Below are positions 1 through 7,440 of a stretch of 10,007 nucleotides of DNA, piece by piece. A program made the position numbers and the translations under genes. Positions within the stretch are counted from its first letter, which is position 1, and the number at the start of each line of letters is the position of its first letter. This DNA comes from an uncultured Porphyromonas sp. (lineage in GTDB: Bacteria; Bacteroidota; Bacteroidia; Bacteroidales; Porphyromonadaceae). Location: contig URDQ01000065.1 in NCBI GenBank assembly GCA_900546675.1, forward strand, positions 1 to 10,007, read 5' to 3'. The notes under the pieces were generated by a model that saw nothing but the letters and a program-made list of their open reading frames with translations, made no database searches and was not told the origin of the DNA.

Positions 1-10
1 CTCGCTATAT

Positions 11-18
11 TACCTTTG
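11..18 (+). promoter_or_regulatory. Bacteroidetes-type -7 promoter element (TACCTTTG)
   Basis: The bases TACCTTTG match the Bacteroidetes primary sigma -7 consensus TAnnTTTG. The partner -33 element would lie before base 1, so it cannot be tested. No plus-strand gene follows. Any transcript would start near base 25 and run toward the 3' end of the minus-strand transferase gene that ends at 167, so it would be a small RNA or antisense transcript. An 8-base match with two free positions can occur by chance. Confidence 0.4.
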
Positions 19-24
19 CATCGT

Positions 25-166
25 CTATCTACGTTAGGAGGCTACAAAGTAACGATAAGCATTTCGACCAAAAGTGCCCAATAAATCGGAGTCAGCCCCG
101 CACCCCGAAGAACTCTATCTGACACTCAGCGAGTTACTGCAAGGCACTAAGCGGGAGACCGCTTGA
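25..166 (+). other. Possible structured small RNA, no open reading frame
   Basis: This segment contains no ATG on the plus strand and only very short frames on the minus strand. It can fold into consecutive stems: CGTTA (32-36) with TAACG (50-54); AGTGCC (73-78) with GGCACT (143-148), enclosing GAGTCAG (89-95) with CTG-AC-ACTC (119-127); and AAGCGG (149-154) with CCGCTT (159-164) closing a GAGA loop. The stems are compatible with one another and lie downstream of a -7-like element. It does not resemble a tRNA, SRP RNA, tmRNA or RNase P RNA that I can recognise. The strand is inferred from the promoter alone, since the stems would form on either strand. There is no U-run at the end on the plus side. 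Confidence 0.2.
149..164 (-). terminator. GNRA-like hairpin immediately after the transferase stop codon
   Basis: AAGCGG and CCGCTT form a perfect 6-bp stem around a 4-base loop (GAGA on plus, TCTC on minus). It begins 2 bases past the stop codon at 167-169 of the minus-strand gene. The position suits an operon-end hairpin that stabilises or terminates the mRNA. No T-run follows on either strand, so it is not a classical intrinsic terminator. Confidence 0.3.
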
Positions 167-2167
167 CTAGTCTGACGGCTTGGAAGTCACATCTCGGAGT
201 GAGAAGGAACTCTTGAGGACGCGGTAGTTGTAGTCCTGTACTATCGCCTTAAAGAGTGCTGTGTAGTGCGACACCTCTGACGAGGTGGGGGCGGTGGCTC
301 GATCAGGCTCCGTCTGCAGATAAGCTACAGGCTCCTGGACGCTGACCTGACCATCGGAGGTCATTGAGAGTGTGAGTGTCTTTGTGAAGAAGAGGTACTG
401 GTTGTGGTAGAAGTTGAGCGCATAGTGCTCTGCCTGCTCATCGAAGATGTTACTCCCGTAGCTCAGCACTGGCTCTGTGATACCGAGCAGGTAGAGAAGG
501 GTGGGGAGGAGGTCTATGTGCTGCACGACATAGTCGCTGATCTCTCCTTGTAGCTTACCCTGAGGGTCGAAGAAAAAGATCGGCGCCGCAGCATGTCCCG
601 CTAAGTTGGCATACAGAGGGTGGTCGCTGAGGCTTGTGTGGTCGGCCGTGATGACGAAGAGTGTATTGCTATACCAGGGCTCCTCTTTGACTCGCTCGAA
701 AAACTCTCGGAGAGCGTCATCGGCATATTGAGCTGTCTGATGGATCGGGAGCGTACCTCGCTTTAATTTGCCTTTATATCCCCTAGGCATATCAAAAGGA
801 CTATGATTGGATAGCGAGAAGAAGAAGGCTCCGAAGGGTTCCTGGAGCGACTTCATATCCTCAGCCATAGCCTGCTCGAAGGGTAGGTCGTGGACACCCC
901 ACGTACCGATCTTAGCATTAGACTCATCAGGGTATGCTGCTAGGTAGTCTTGGGCGGTGTATTGATCTTGTACCCCTAGGCGATTGAGGAAAGGGTAGAA
1001 GCCCATAGCCCCTGGCTCATCACCGTGGTAAAACTTGAGGTGATAGCCGTAATCGCTTAGTGATAGTGGCAGACCTGTGTCGTAAGAGTCGAAGTGCTGG
1101 TAGTTGTCCATAGTCCATGCCTCATCGTCGAAGGTGCCTCCAAACGAGGGTAGCGAGACAAAGATTGAGGGGAAAGACTCGACGGAGCGCTTGCCAGAGG
1201 CAAAGCCGTACTGCGCATAGAGCGTGTGTGGCATCAAGCTATCGAGGTAGGGGGTGTAGCTCGGGTATCCATCAATATATCTATTGAGGTAGCCTGTGTA
1301 CTCTCTAGCCATACTCTCCAAGATAATGACGACGACGTTGCGCCCCTGCATAGAGCCAAAGAGTGTATCGCTCTCTGAGAGTGGAGCCGCTTGATAGTAG
1401 GGTGTGAAGATGGTAGGCAGCTCTTCGTCTGTGTAGAAGGTGAAGAGCTGTCGTGAGGCTGCGTCTTTCGTCAGAGCGATGGGGGTGTTTTGTAGCAAAG
1501 GAAACTGCTCGGGGTCTGTCGTATAGGAGAAGAAATGCATCGTCGATACTGGTTTGCCTACGAAGTCCCAACGCCCACGCATACTGAAGAAGAGGAATAT
1601 GACCATACCTAGTGTGCAGGTGCCATCTACCCAATAAGAGCGACGAGAGGTGCGCTCCTCCCGCTGATACTGCACGAGCCAGTAGCCCACTATGGTGAGA
1701 GCTAGTAAGACGAAAAATGCTATGGTGAGCGGCCAAAACTCTACGATGAAGTCTTTGTAGAAGCTAAACATACTCTTCCCCTGAAACTCTCGGAAGATGT
1801 CACTGTTTGCTCGCCTCAAGACGAAGGGATAGTAGCCCGTGTCTGAGACATTGAGGAAGATGAAGAATCCTAGTGGCAAGACATATGCTATATGTCGTAT
1901 CCAGCGGTACCAGCCACTCATCTCGACCCGTCTAGGTAGGTATGCTCCTACGATCATCATCAGGTAGTAGAGTAGCAGTCCATAGGCGATGGCAACCATA
2001 TCTAGTATGTAGCCACCTTGCATGAGTCGGAGCAACTGCCAGCCATCGACCGAGGGGAAGAAGGATTGATTGTAAAAGAAGTAGAGCAATCGGCACAGCT
2101 GCATCACCACAATAGCCAAGAGTGTGTGACAGGCGATCGCTACCCAACGTGATTTGGTTGTAATCAT
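167..2167 (-). CDS. LTA synthase-like membrane phosphotransferase (sulfatase superfamily)
   Basis: This is a 666-residue membrane enzyme with an external catalytic domain, resembling lipoteichoic acid synthase and related phosphoglycerol or phosphoethanolamine transferases. About five hydrophobic segments (near residues 8-30, 52-77, 91-107, 145-165 and 183-196) precede an alkaline-phosphatase-fold domain at about 276-600. Visible metal and catalytic positions are E284 in ILESM, S328 in GKRSVES at the nucleophile position, W423 in GTWGVHD, H455 in SLSNHSPF, D509-H510 in TADHTS and H525 in GHAAAP. LtaS uses threonine as nucleophile, and Ser here is as expected for many Gram-negative relatives. 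A Gram-negative host makes no lipoteichoic acid, so the likely role is moving a phospho-headgroup from a phospholipid to a periplasmic glycan or lipid. It follows three glycosyltransferase genes, which supports glycan decoration. ATG start, with no Shine-Dalgarno. The family call is firm; the substrate is unknown. Confidence 0.9.
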   Translation of the reverse strand: MITTKSRWVAIACHTLLAIVVMQLCRLLYFFYNQSFFPSVDGWQLLRLMQGGYILDMVAIAYGLLLYYLMMIVGAYLPRRVEMSGWYRWIRHIAYVLPLGFFIFLNVSDTGYYPFVLRRANSDIFREFQGKSMFSFYKDFIVEFWPLTIAFFVLLALTIVGYWLVQYQREERTSRRSYWVDGTCTLGMVIFLFFSMRGRWDFVGKPVSTMHFFSYTTDPEQFPLLQNTPIALTKDAASRQLFTFYTDEELPTIFTPYYQAAPLSESDTLFGSMQGRNVVVIILESMAREYTGYLNRYIDGYPSYTPYLDSLMPHTLYAQYGFASGKRSVESFPSIFVSLPSFGGTFDDEAWTMDNYQHFDSYDTGLPLSLSDYGYHLKFYHGDEPGAMGFYPFLNRLGVQDQYTAQDYLAAYPDESNAKIGTWGVHDLPFEQAMAEDMKSLQEPFGAFFFSLSNHSPFDMPRGYKGKLKRGTLPIHQTAQYADDALREFFERVKEEPWYSNTLFVITADHTSLSDHPLYANLAGHAAAPIFFFDPQGKLQGEISDYVVQHIDLLPTLLYLLGITEPVLSYGSNIFDEQAEHYALNFYHNQYLFFTKTLTLSMTSDGQVSVQEPVAYLQTEPDRATAPTSSEVSHYTALFKAIVQDYNYRVLKSSFSLRDVTSKPSD

Positions 2168-2201
2168 TACTATATATAGAAGCTTTAAGTTCGGATTTAT
2201 T

Positions 2202-2224
2202 CGTAGAGTGTTCCCAGCTCTACG
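2202..2224 (-). promoter_or_regulatory. Intergenic 7-bp hairpin between glycosyltransferase and phosphotransferase genes
   Basis: CGTAGAG (2202-2208) and CTCTACG (2218-2224) form a perfect 7-bp stem with a 9-base loop in the 62-bp gap between the GT4 stop and the transferase start. The only T-rich tail (TTTTGTT) is on the plus strand, where nothing is transcribed as far as I can see. On the minus strand AATAAATCC follows, so strong termination is not expected. It could be a processing or attenuation site that lowers expression of the last gene. No TAnnTTTG element was found in this gap. Confidence 0.35.
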
Positions 2225-2229
2225 TTTTG

Positions 2230-3339
2230 TTATGACAATCTCTCAAAGAGTCTCTCCCAGTCTGTAATAATATGGTCTATATTAAAGGCCTGCACATACT
2301 CTCTAGCGTGTGCTGCCATAGCCTTGCGTCTATCGCTATCTGCTATCAGCGAGGAAACCTCTCGAGCAAAGAGATTAAGGTCAAACGGGGGGACCAGCAC
2401 GCCAGCACGACCCTCATCAAGGACCACATCTGTGGCTAGAAAGGAGTCAAAAGAGACGGGTACGACCCCGTGCTGCATAGCCTCGGTGAGTACCATCGAC
2501 CACCCCTCAGCATCACTAGTTAAGATGGATATAGCAGCCCGCTCGTAGTAAGGCTTAGGCTCTTGCGTGCCTAAGATATCACAGCGCTCTAACTGTGCCT
2601 GCTCTAGCGTAGCTCGATAGGGACCATCACCGAGTACGATCAGTCGCCAGTCAGTATGCATCGCTGAAACTTGTCGCCAGATAGCAGGGATCTGCTTGAT
2701 GCCTTTGCCCTTGACGAGGCGACCCACGTAGAGCACGATAAGCTCTTTGTCATAGGTGGGGGCTATCTCTGTGGGGAGATAGGTATTGGCATTGTGTATG
2801 ACGGCAAACTTTGAGGGGTCTTTGATATGAGCAATCTGTGTGATGAACTCAGCACTAGGCTGGCACAGCACAACAAAGGCATCGGAGAGGTCGTAGATCT
2901 TCTGCCAAATGTTGCCCCATTTGCGATTCATAAAGGCTCTGACGGCTCGATTGACCGCTTTGCACTGCCAGTATCGATAGTGATAGGAGTCGGGGGTGGT
3001 GTGTAGTACCTGTACGAGCTTGGCTCCGATCTCTAGAGTTAACACTCTCAGCATACTTGCCAGCCTACGATTATAGGCATCGTGAGAGATGACGATGGAT
3101 ACCTGGTGAGAGCATAGGAAGTCGCGGAGGGCGATGCGGTTTTCCTCTGAATCGATCTCAGAGGGATTAGGTAGTATGAGGGTATTCTCTCTAAGCGACT
3201 CCTCTCCTCGACTATCCACACATACATAGCAGAGATGATGTCCTCGCTGCTCCAGAGCTGTGGCTACACGATGAGAGACCTTCTCGATGCCACTAAAGAG
3301 CAGATCGATCGCATTCCAATTGAAGAAAGCTATGTTCAT
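2230..3339 (-). CDS. GT4-family glycosyltransferase (GT-B fold)
   Basis: A 369-residue retaining glycosyltransferase of the glycogen phosphorylase/glycosyltransferase superfamily, group 1. The N-terminal acceptor domain opens with MNIAFFNWNA and a glycine turn (FSGIEKVSHRVA, about 15-26), typical of GT4. The C-terminal nucleotide-sugar domain has VGRLVKGKG at 205-213 (basic residues that contact the donor phosphates), VLGDGP at 235-240 and the EX7E signature E278-GWSMVLT-E286. There is no signal peptide or membrane segment, so it should act at the cytoplasmic face of the inner membrane, adding a sugar to a lipid-linked or LPS-type acceptor. The gene starts 21 bp after the GT2 gene, so the two are probably co-transcribed. 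The length is normal and the frame intact. Donor and acceptor cannot be deduced from the sequence. Confidence 0.93.
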   Translation of the reverse strand: MNIAFFNWNAIDLLFSGIEKVSHRVATALEQRGHHLCYVCVDSRGEESLRENTLILPNPSEIDSEENRIALRDFLCSHQVSIVISHDAYNRRLASMLRVLTLEIGAKLVQVLHTTPDSYHYRYWQCKAVNRAVRAFMNRKWGNIWQKIYDLSDAFVVLCQPSAEFITQIAHIKDPSKFAVIHNANTYLPTEIAPTYDKELIVLYVGRLVKGKGIKQIPAIWRQVSAMHTDWRLIVLGDGPYRATLEQAQLERCDILGTQEPKPYYERAAISILTSDAEGWSMVLTEAMQHGVVPVSFDSFLATDVVLDEGRAGVLVPPFDLNLFAREVSSLIADSDRRKAMAAHAREYVQAFNIDHIITDWERLFERLS

Positions 3340-3360
3340 CTCTTTGGTGCGACAGGGTGT

Positions 3361-4377
3361 CTATTGGTATCGATCGATAAAAGCAAATAACCTTTGCTGA
3401 GCTTTGACCCCCTCGATTGTAAATGGTTGGTCGAAGACTCCTATCCCTTTGAGTCTAGCTAAATTCTGCGCTAACTCCCGCCTATCAGCGGGGTCGGTGA
3501 TGCGTCGCTCTAGCTTGTAGGCGATACGATTATTGATCATAGCCCACATACACTCACGTTGCCAATGCTCCTTTTGGTAGGGCGTAGCTCGCTCCTCATA
3601 AAGCTGATAGGTATGCTCCAAACCTTTGATCCAGTTCTTGATCTTCCTAGTCCGACTAGAGGATCGATCTATAGACCCGATGTTGGGAAAGTAGTAGTAA
3701 AAGGGCAGATCCGTGATGACCGTCCTAGGATTCTTGAGGATCACCTCACTCCACCAGGGGAAGTCTTCGAAGATCACTCCTTTGAGAAAGGGGACATCCT
3801 CCACGAGGCTCCTGCGAAGCAAGTGACGCCACACGTAGAAGTGCTTGATCGGGTTCTCGATCTTCGTATGGCTGTACTCCGTGACGTGAGCGAAGACATC
3901 ATCGGTCGTGTGATACTTGACCTTGTCTAGCGTGAAGCGTCGCTTGAGACCACGAGGCATCGTCTTATCAATGTTAAAGCCTAGCGCATGACGTACGAGG
4001 AGCCGAGGACGAAAGAGCGGATCTTTGTACCAAGAGACGATATCGGCATCCTCTTGCTGGATCAAAGCGTAGGCTATCTCAAAGGTCTGAGGATGGATCA
4101 GATCGTCTGAATCTAAGAAGTTGACATAAGTGCCTTTGGCAACAGCTATGCCAGCATTACGAGCGTCTGAGAGTCCGCCATTCTCTTTGGTCACAACCTT
4201 AAAGCGCGAGTCTCTCTCAGCGTACTCTGCTAAGATCTGCGCACTATTGTCTGGACTCCCATCATTGACACAGATAGCCTCCCAGTCGGTGAAGGTCTGC
4301 GCCACGACACTGTCTAGGCAGCGTCGCAGATACTTCTCTACATTATATATAGGGATGATGACGGAGATCTTAGGCAT
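3361..4377 (-). CDS. GT2-family glycosyltransferase (GT-A fold)
   Basis: A 338-residue inverting glycosyltransferase. The GT-A domain covers about residues 3-110: ISVIIPIYNVEKYL at 4-17, NDGSPDNS at 38-45 (nucleotide binding), ENGGLSDARN at 65-74 and the metal-binding DSDD at 89-92. The C-terminal part contains a segment near 200-245 with FEDFPWW and LPFYYYF, seen in many Bacteroidetes capsule or LPS GT2 enzymes. It has no membrane helices and is likely cytoplasmic or peripheral. It lies 22 bp after the upstream glycosyltransferase and 21 bp before the GT4 gene, in an operon-like arrangement. The product is probably one sugar linkage of a surface polysaccharide or glycolipid. The linkage and the donor are unknown. 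Confidence 0.93.
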   Translation of the reverse strand: MPKISVIIPIYNVEKYLRRCLDSVVAQTFTDWEAICVNDGSPDNSAQILAEYAERDSRFKVVTKENGGLSDARNAGIAVAKGTYVNFLDSDDLIHPQTFEIAYALIQQEDADIVSWYKDPLFRPRLLVRHALGFNIDKTMPRGLKRRFTLDKVKYHTTDDVFAHVTEYSHTKIENPIKHFYVWRHLLRRSLVEDVPFLKGVIFEDFPWWSEVILKNPRTVITDLPFYYYFPNIGSIDRSSSRTRKIKNWIKGLEHTYQLYEERATPYQKEHWQRECMWAMINNRIAYKLERRITDPADRRELAQNLARLKGIGVFDQPFTIEGVKAQQRLFAFIDRYQ

Positions 4378-4399
4378 GAGAGATGGCTAGGTATAGAGT

Positions 4400-5245
4400 T
4401 CAGACGATATTGCGAAAGCGCTCGGGGATCTCGACGATGAGACAGAGCCCCAGCATGGCGGGTTTATTCCACGCATAGGGAGGACGTATATAAGTTTGGA
4501 GCGTGCGAGCTAGTCGTGCTGTGGAGTCCCACGAGCGAGCCTTGTGCTTGGTCACTTGCTGGATGGTCTTCGACCGCTTGGCGATATGCTTTGTCCAGCC
4601 AGCCTCTCGTCGGTCAGGATCGGCAAAGCGCGCCTCGATACGCTTCATATCGAAGTAACCAAAGTGAAAGAGGTAGAGCTGCGAGTCAATGGTGAAGTTA
4701 TGTCCCTTGATGCGATGAAAGCCCGATCCCCAAACGACAGGCTGAGCGATGACACAAGGCTTGGTGTAGCGTGTCGATAGTCGCGCATAGTGACGCTGCT
4801 GGAGGAAGGGTAGATCCTCTCGAATGTCTCCCTCCTTATCAAGATGCTGCCCTACATCGACGCCTAGTCCTGAGACGCTGACACCTATATGACGCTGGCT
4901 CAGATACTCCTTGAGTCCCATCCCAACGAGCGGATCGACAACGAGTATTTCGTCGGCATCGACTCCGATGACTAGGTCGTAGCCACCTGTGGTGAGTAGC
5001 TCCTTAGCACGCTCAGAGAGGAAGGCTAGTCGCTCTTTCTCGGCAGAGACTACTTGCCCCTGGATCTTATCTACCGCTACGACCGTAGCTTGAGGACACC
5101 AGTCGGGTAGGGGCTGATCTTTACCATCTAGATAGATGTAGAGATGCTCCTCGCCTAGCTCTTGCCCATAGTAAGCTGTCCACTTGCGCAGGTAGAAGTC
5201 ATCGTTGCGCACCATAGTTAGGGCTGCGATACGATTAGTCTTCAT
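4400..5245 (-). CDS. Glyco_tranf_2_4 / GT92-like glycosyltransferase
   Basis: A 281-residue protein. It opens with IAALTMVRNDDFYLRKW (about 6-22), the hallmark of the Glyco_tranf_2_4 and GT92-like families, in which MVRNE-type residues bind the nucleotide. It continues with YIYLDGKDQ (36-44) and the metal-binding VIGVDADEIL (92-101, D96-x-D98). Histidine- and aromatic-rich segments GSGFHRIKGHNF (173-184) and YLFHFGYFD (191-199) correspond to the conserved C-terminal motifs of this group. There is no signal peptide. The gene starts only 9 bp after the gyrB stop, so it is very probably translated from a gyrB read-through transcript. It likely adds a sugar in the same surface glycan as the two downstream glycosyltransferases. 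The exact family label is less certain than the glycosyltransferase call. Confidence 0.85.
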   Translation of the reverse strand: MKTNRIAALTMVRNDDFYLRKWTAYYGQELGEEHLYIYLDGKDQPLPDWCPQATVVAVDKIQGQVVSAEKERLAFLSERAKELLTTGGYDLVIGVDADEILVVDPLVGMGLKEYLSQRHIGVSVSGLGVDVGQHLDKEGDIREDLPFLQQRHYARLSTRYTKPCVIAQPVVWGSGFHRIKGHNFTIDSQLYLFHFGYFDMKRIEARFADPDRREAGWTKHIAKRSKTIQQVTKHKARSWDSTARLARTLQTYIRPPYAWNKPAMLGLCLIVEIPERFRNIV

Positions 5246-5254
5246 AGCAAGATG

Positions 5255-7228
5255 CTAGGCGTCAATGTTGGCGTAGGTAGCGTTCTCCTCGATGAACTCA
5301 CGTCGTGGCTCTACATCTTCGCTCATCAGCATAGAGAAGACTGAGTCAGCGCTTGCGAGGTTGTCTATGGTCACTTGGCGGAGGGTACGCGTCTGCGGAT
5401 TCATCGTTGTGTCCCAGAGCTGTACGTCGTTCATCTCACCGAGACCTTTGTATCGCTGTATCTTGATGCGGTTCTCTTGTCCATTGCCATACTTAGCTAC
5501 GAAGTCGGCCTTCTGATCGTCTGTCCAGCAGTACTCCTCGATGCGGTCTTTCTTGCATAGGTAGAGGGGTGGATTGGCAATGTAGACGTAGCCGTTCTCA
5601 ATGAGCGGACGCATATTGCGGAAGAAGAAGGTGAGGATCAGCGTCGCAATGTGAGCACCATCGACATCGGCATCGGTCATGATGATGATCTTGTGGTAGC
5701 GAAGCTTGGAGAGGTTGAGCGCCTTGGAGTCTTCCTCCGTGCCAACGGTTACTCCAAGCGCGGTGTAGATGTTCTTGATCTCAGCATTGTCTAGGATACG
5801 ATGCTGCATCGCTTTCTCCACGTTGAGGATCTTACCACGCAAGGGGAGGATCGCCTGATACTTGCTGTCACGTCCCTGCTTAGCGGTACCACCTGCGGAG
5901 TCTCCCTCCACGATGAATAGCTCGCATTCGCTAGGATCTTTGCTGGAGCAGTCTGCCAGCTTGCCTGGTAGTCCACCTCCTGTGAGAGGCGACTTGCGCT
6001 GTACCAGCTCACGAGCTCGGCGTGCTGCGTGACGTGCTTGGGCCGCTAGGATGACTTTGTCTACGATGAGCTTAGCCTCTGTGGGATGCTCCTCGAGGTA
6101 GATCTCTAGCGCCTCACTGACGGCTGCATCGACGACACCGACGATCTCGCTGTTTCCGAGCTTCGTCTTCGTCTGTCCCTCAAACTGTGGCTCAGCCACC
6201 TTGACACTAACGATAGCGGTCAAGCCCTCGCGGAAGTCATCACCCGAGATCTCCTCCTTGATCTTGTCTAGGAGGTGTGAGTCGGTCGCATACTTCTTGA
6301 GCGTGCGGGTCAGTCCACGGCGAAAGCCTGTCAAGTGCGTACCGCCCTCGATGGTGTGAATGTCGTTGACGTAGGTATAGACATTCTCCTGATAAGAGGT
6401 GTTGTAGGTAAGTGCCACCTCTACGGGTACACCCTGCTTCTCTGTCGTGTGATGGATGACATCATGAATGAGCGACTCCTTAGCTCCATCTACGTAGCGG
6501 ACAAACTCGCTCAGTCCGTCTTCCGAGTAGAAGACCCAAGACTTGGGCTGTCCCTCCTCATCGTGTACACGATGGTCAACGAGCTTAAGATGCAGTCCAG
6601 CATTTAGATAGGAGAGCTCACGCAGACGGTGTGAGAGCGTGTCACTACTATATATCGTCTCACGAAAGATCGTGTCGTCAGGCTTGAATGTGATGCGAGT
6701 ACCTGTGTTGTCGGCGTTACCAATCACCTCAACGCCTGTCAGAGGCTTGCCACGACTATACTCCTGACGATAGATCTTGCCGTCACGATGTACCTCGGCA
6801 ATGAGCGACTCGGAGAGCGCATTGACGCAGGAGACACCCACACCGTGGAGACCTCCTGAGACCTTGTAAGACCCCTTGTCAAACTTACCGCCAGCGTGCA
6901 GTACCGTCATAACCACCTCGAGGGCACTCTTGCCCTCCTTGGCGTGCATATCAACCGGGATACCACGACCGTTGTCAGTTACTTGGATTGAGTTGTCGGG
7001 TAGGATCTCAACTAGGACCTCGGTGCAGTAGCCTGCTAGTGCCTCATCGATAGAGTTGTCGACCACCTCGTAGACAAGGTGGTGTAGTCCCTTCTCGCTG
7101 ATGTCTCCGATATACATCGCGGGACGCTTGCGCACCGCCTCTAGTCCTTCGAGTACCTGTATGCTACTAGCTGAGTAAGCACTTTTTTCCTGAGGTGTAG
7201 TCATTATGTCTTTCTCTTGTTCGCTCAT
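5255..7228 (-). CDS. gyrB: DNA gyrase subunit B
   Basis: The ATPase subunit of DNA gyrase, which with GyrA introduces negative supercoils. At 657 residues it lacks the large C-terminal insert of the E. coli protein, as is usual in Bacteroidetes. GHKL ATPase domain: YEVVDNSIDEA (53-63, catalytic E54), DNGRGIPV (85-92) and GGLHGVG (125-131). Transducer: QTKTKLGN (352-359) with the ATP-contacting lysine. TOPRIM domain: EGDSAGG (441-447) and the metal site D519-x-D521-x-D523 in MTDADVDG. The C-terminal QRYKGLGEMN (591-600) and LWDTTMNP support GyrB over ParE. The ATG at 7228 gives eight residues before a second possible start, M9 at 7204; the upstream start is preferred but not proven. A -7 element lies about 80 bp upstream, and a glycosyltransferase gene follows after 9 bp. 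Confidence 0.97.
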   Translation of the reverse strand: MSEQEKDIMTTPQEKSAYSASSIQVLEGLEAVRKRPAMYIGDISEKGLHHLVYEVVDNSIDEALAGYCTEVLVEILPDNSIQVTDNGRGIPVDMHAKEGKSALEVVMTVLHAGGKFDKGSYKVSGGLHGVGVSCVNALSESLIAEVHRDGKIYRQEYSRGKPLTGVEVIGNADNTGTRITFKPDDTIFRETIYSSDTLSHRLRELSYLNAGLHLKLVDHRVHDEEGQPKSWVFYSEDGLSEFVRYVDGAKESLIHDVIHHTTEKQGVPVEVALTYNTSYQENVYTYVNDIHTIEGGTHLTGFRRGLTRTLKKYATDSHLLDKIKEEISGDDFREGLTAIVSVKVAEPQFEGQTKTKLGNSEIVGVVDAAVSEALEIYLEEHPTEAKLIVDKVILAAQARHAARRARELVQRKSPLTGGGLPGKLADCSSKDPSECELFIVEGDSAGGTAKQGRDSKYQAILPLRGKILNVEKAMQHRILDNAEIKNIYTALGVTVGTEEDSKALNLSKLRYHKIIIMTDADVDGAHIATLILTFFFRNMRPLIENGYVYIANPPLYLCKKDRIEEYCWTDDQKADFVAKYGNGQENRIKIQRYKGLGEMNDVQLWDTTMNPQTRTLRQVTIDNLASADSVFSMLMSEDVEPRREFIEENATYANIDA

Positions 7229-7256
7229 TGTAATTGGCTTATCGTCAGTGGAAGTG

Positions 7257-7284
7257 AAAAGGGCTATCCGATGAGCCTGCTTTT
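7257..7284 (-). promoter_or_regulatory. Hairpin in the gyrB 5' leader
   Basis: AAAAG-GGCT (7257-7265) pairs with AGCC-tg-CTTTT (7274-7284) around an 8-base loop, giving 9 bp with a two-base bulge. It lies between the -7 element at 7311-7318 and the gyrB ATG at 7228. On the minus strand the stem ends CCCTTTTC, which resembles a weak attenuator. gyrB is supercoiling-regulated in other bacteria, but nothing in this hairpin shows such control. Confidence 0.35.
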
Positions 7285-7310
7285 CCTCCCACTATGTGTC
7301 TTGAATAGTA

Positions 7311-7318
7311 CAAAGATA
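7311..7318 (-). promoter_or_regulatory. Promoter -7 element for gyrB (TATCTTTG)
   Basis: On the minus strand the bases read TATCTTTG, a full match to the Bacteroidetes TAnnTTTG -7 consensus. They lie 83 bp before the gyrB ATG, in the 212-bp gap between prmA and gyrB. A start near 7303 would give a leader of about 75 bases. I could not see a convincing TTG-type -33 element at about 19-20 bases upstream. This promoter probably drives gyrB and the downstream glycosyltransferase genes. Confidence 0.65.
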
Positions 7319-7400
7319 CAGAAAATGCGAGGATAATCTCCCATTCTTTACTCTGAAGCTTTACACAGCTGCTGTTTTCGTCTCACTTTACAGCGTCTGT

Positions 7401-7423
7401 ATGTTACTCTCTAAGGAGAACAT
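7401..7423 (-). terminator. Candidate end-of-operon hairpin after prmA
   Basis: ATGTT-a-CTC and GAG-AACAT form an 8-bp stem with a single bulged base and a short loop, beginning about 18 bases beyond the prmA stop. No T-run follows on the minus strand, so it is at best a weak or factor-assisted terminator or an mRNA-stabilising structure. Confidence 0.25.
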
Positions 7424-7440
7424 TCAGCGCCGAGCTCTCT

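Noticed and set aside
1..166. tRNA or other standard RNA gene in the left end
   Set aside because: No T-loop GTTCGA-type motif or cloverleaf could be found on either strand, and no SRP, tmRNA or RNase P signature was seen.
1305..1736. A 143-codon minus-strand open frame inside the phosphotransferase gene
   Set aside because: Its composition is dominated by His, Arg, Leu and Ser, and it overlaps the conserved catalytic domain of a clear gene on the same strand.
3559..3930. A 123-codon plus-strand open frame opposite the GT2 gene
   Set aside because: It is antisense to a well-supported glycosyltransferase and has no family signature.
5255..7228. Possible quinolone-resistance change at the Lys447-equivalent position of GyrB (Arg in LPLRGKILN)
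   Set aside because: Arginine at this position is common in wild-type GyrB of many bacteria, so it is not evidence of resistance.
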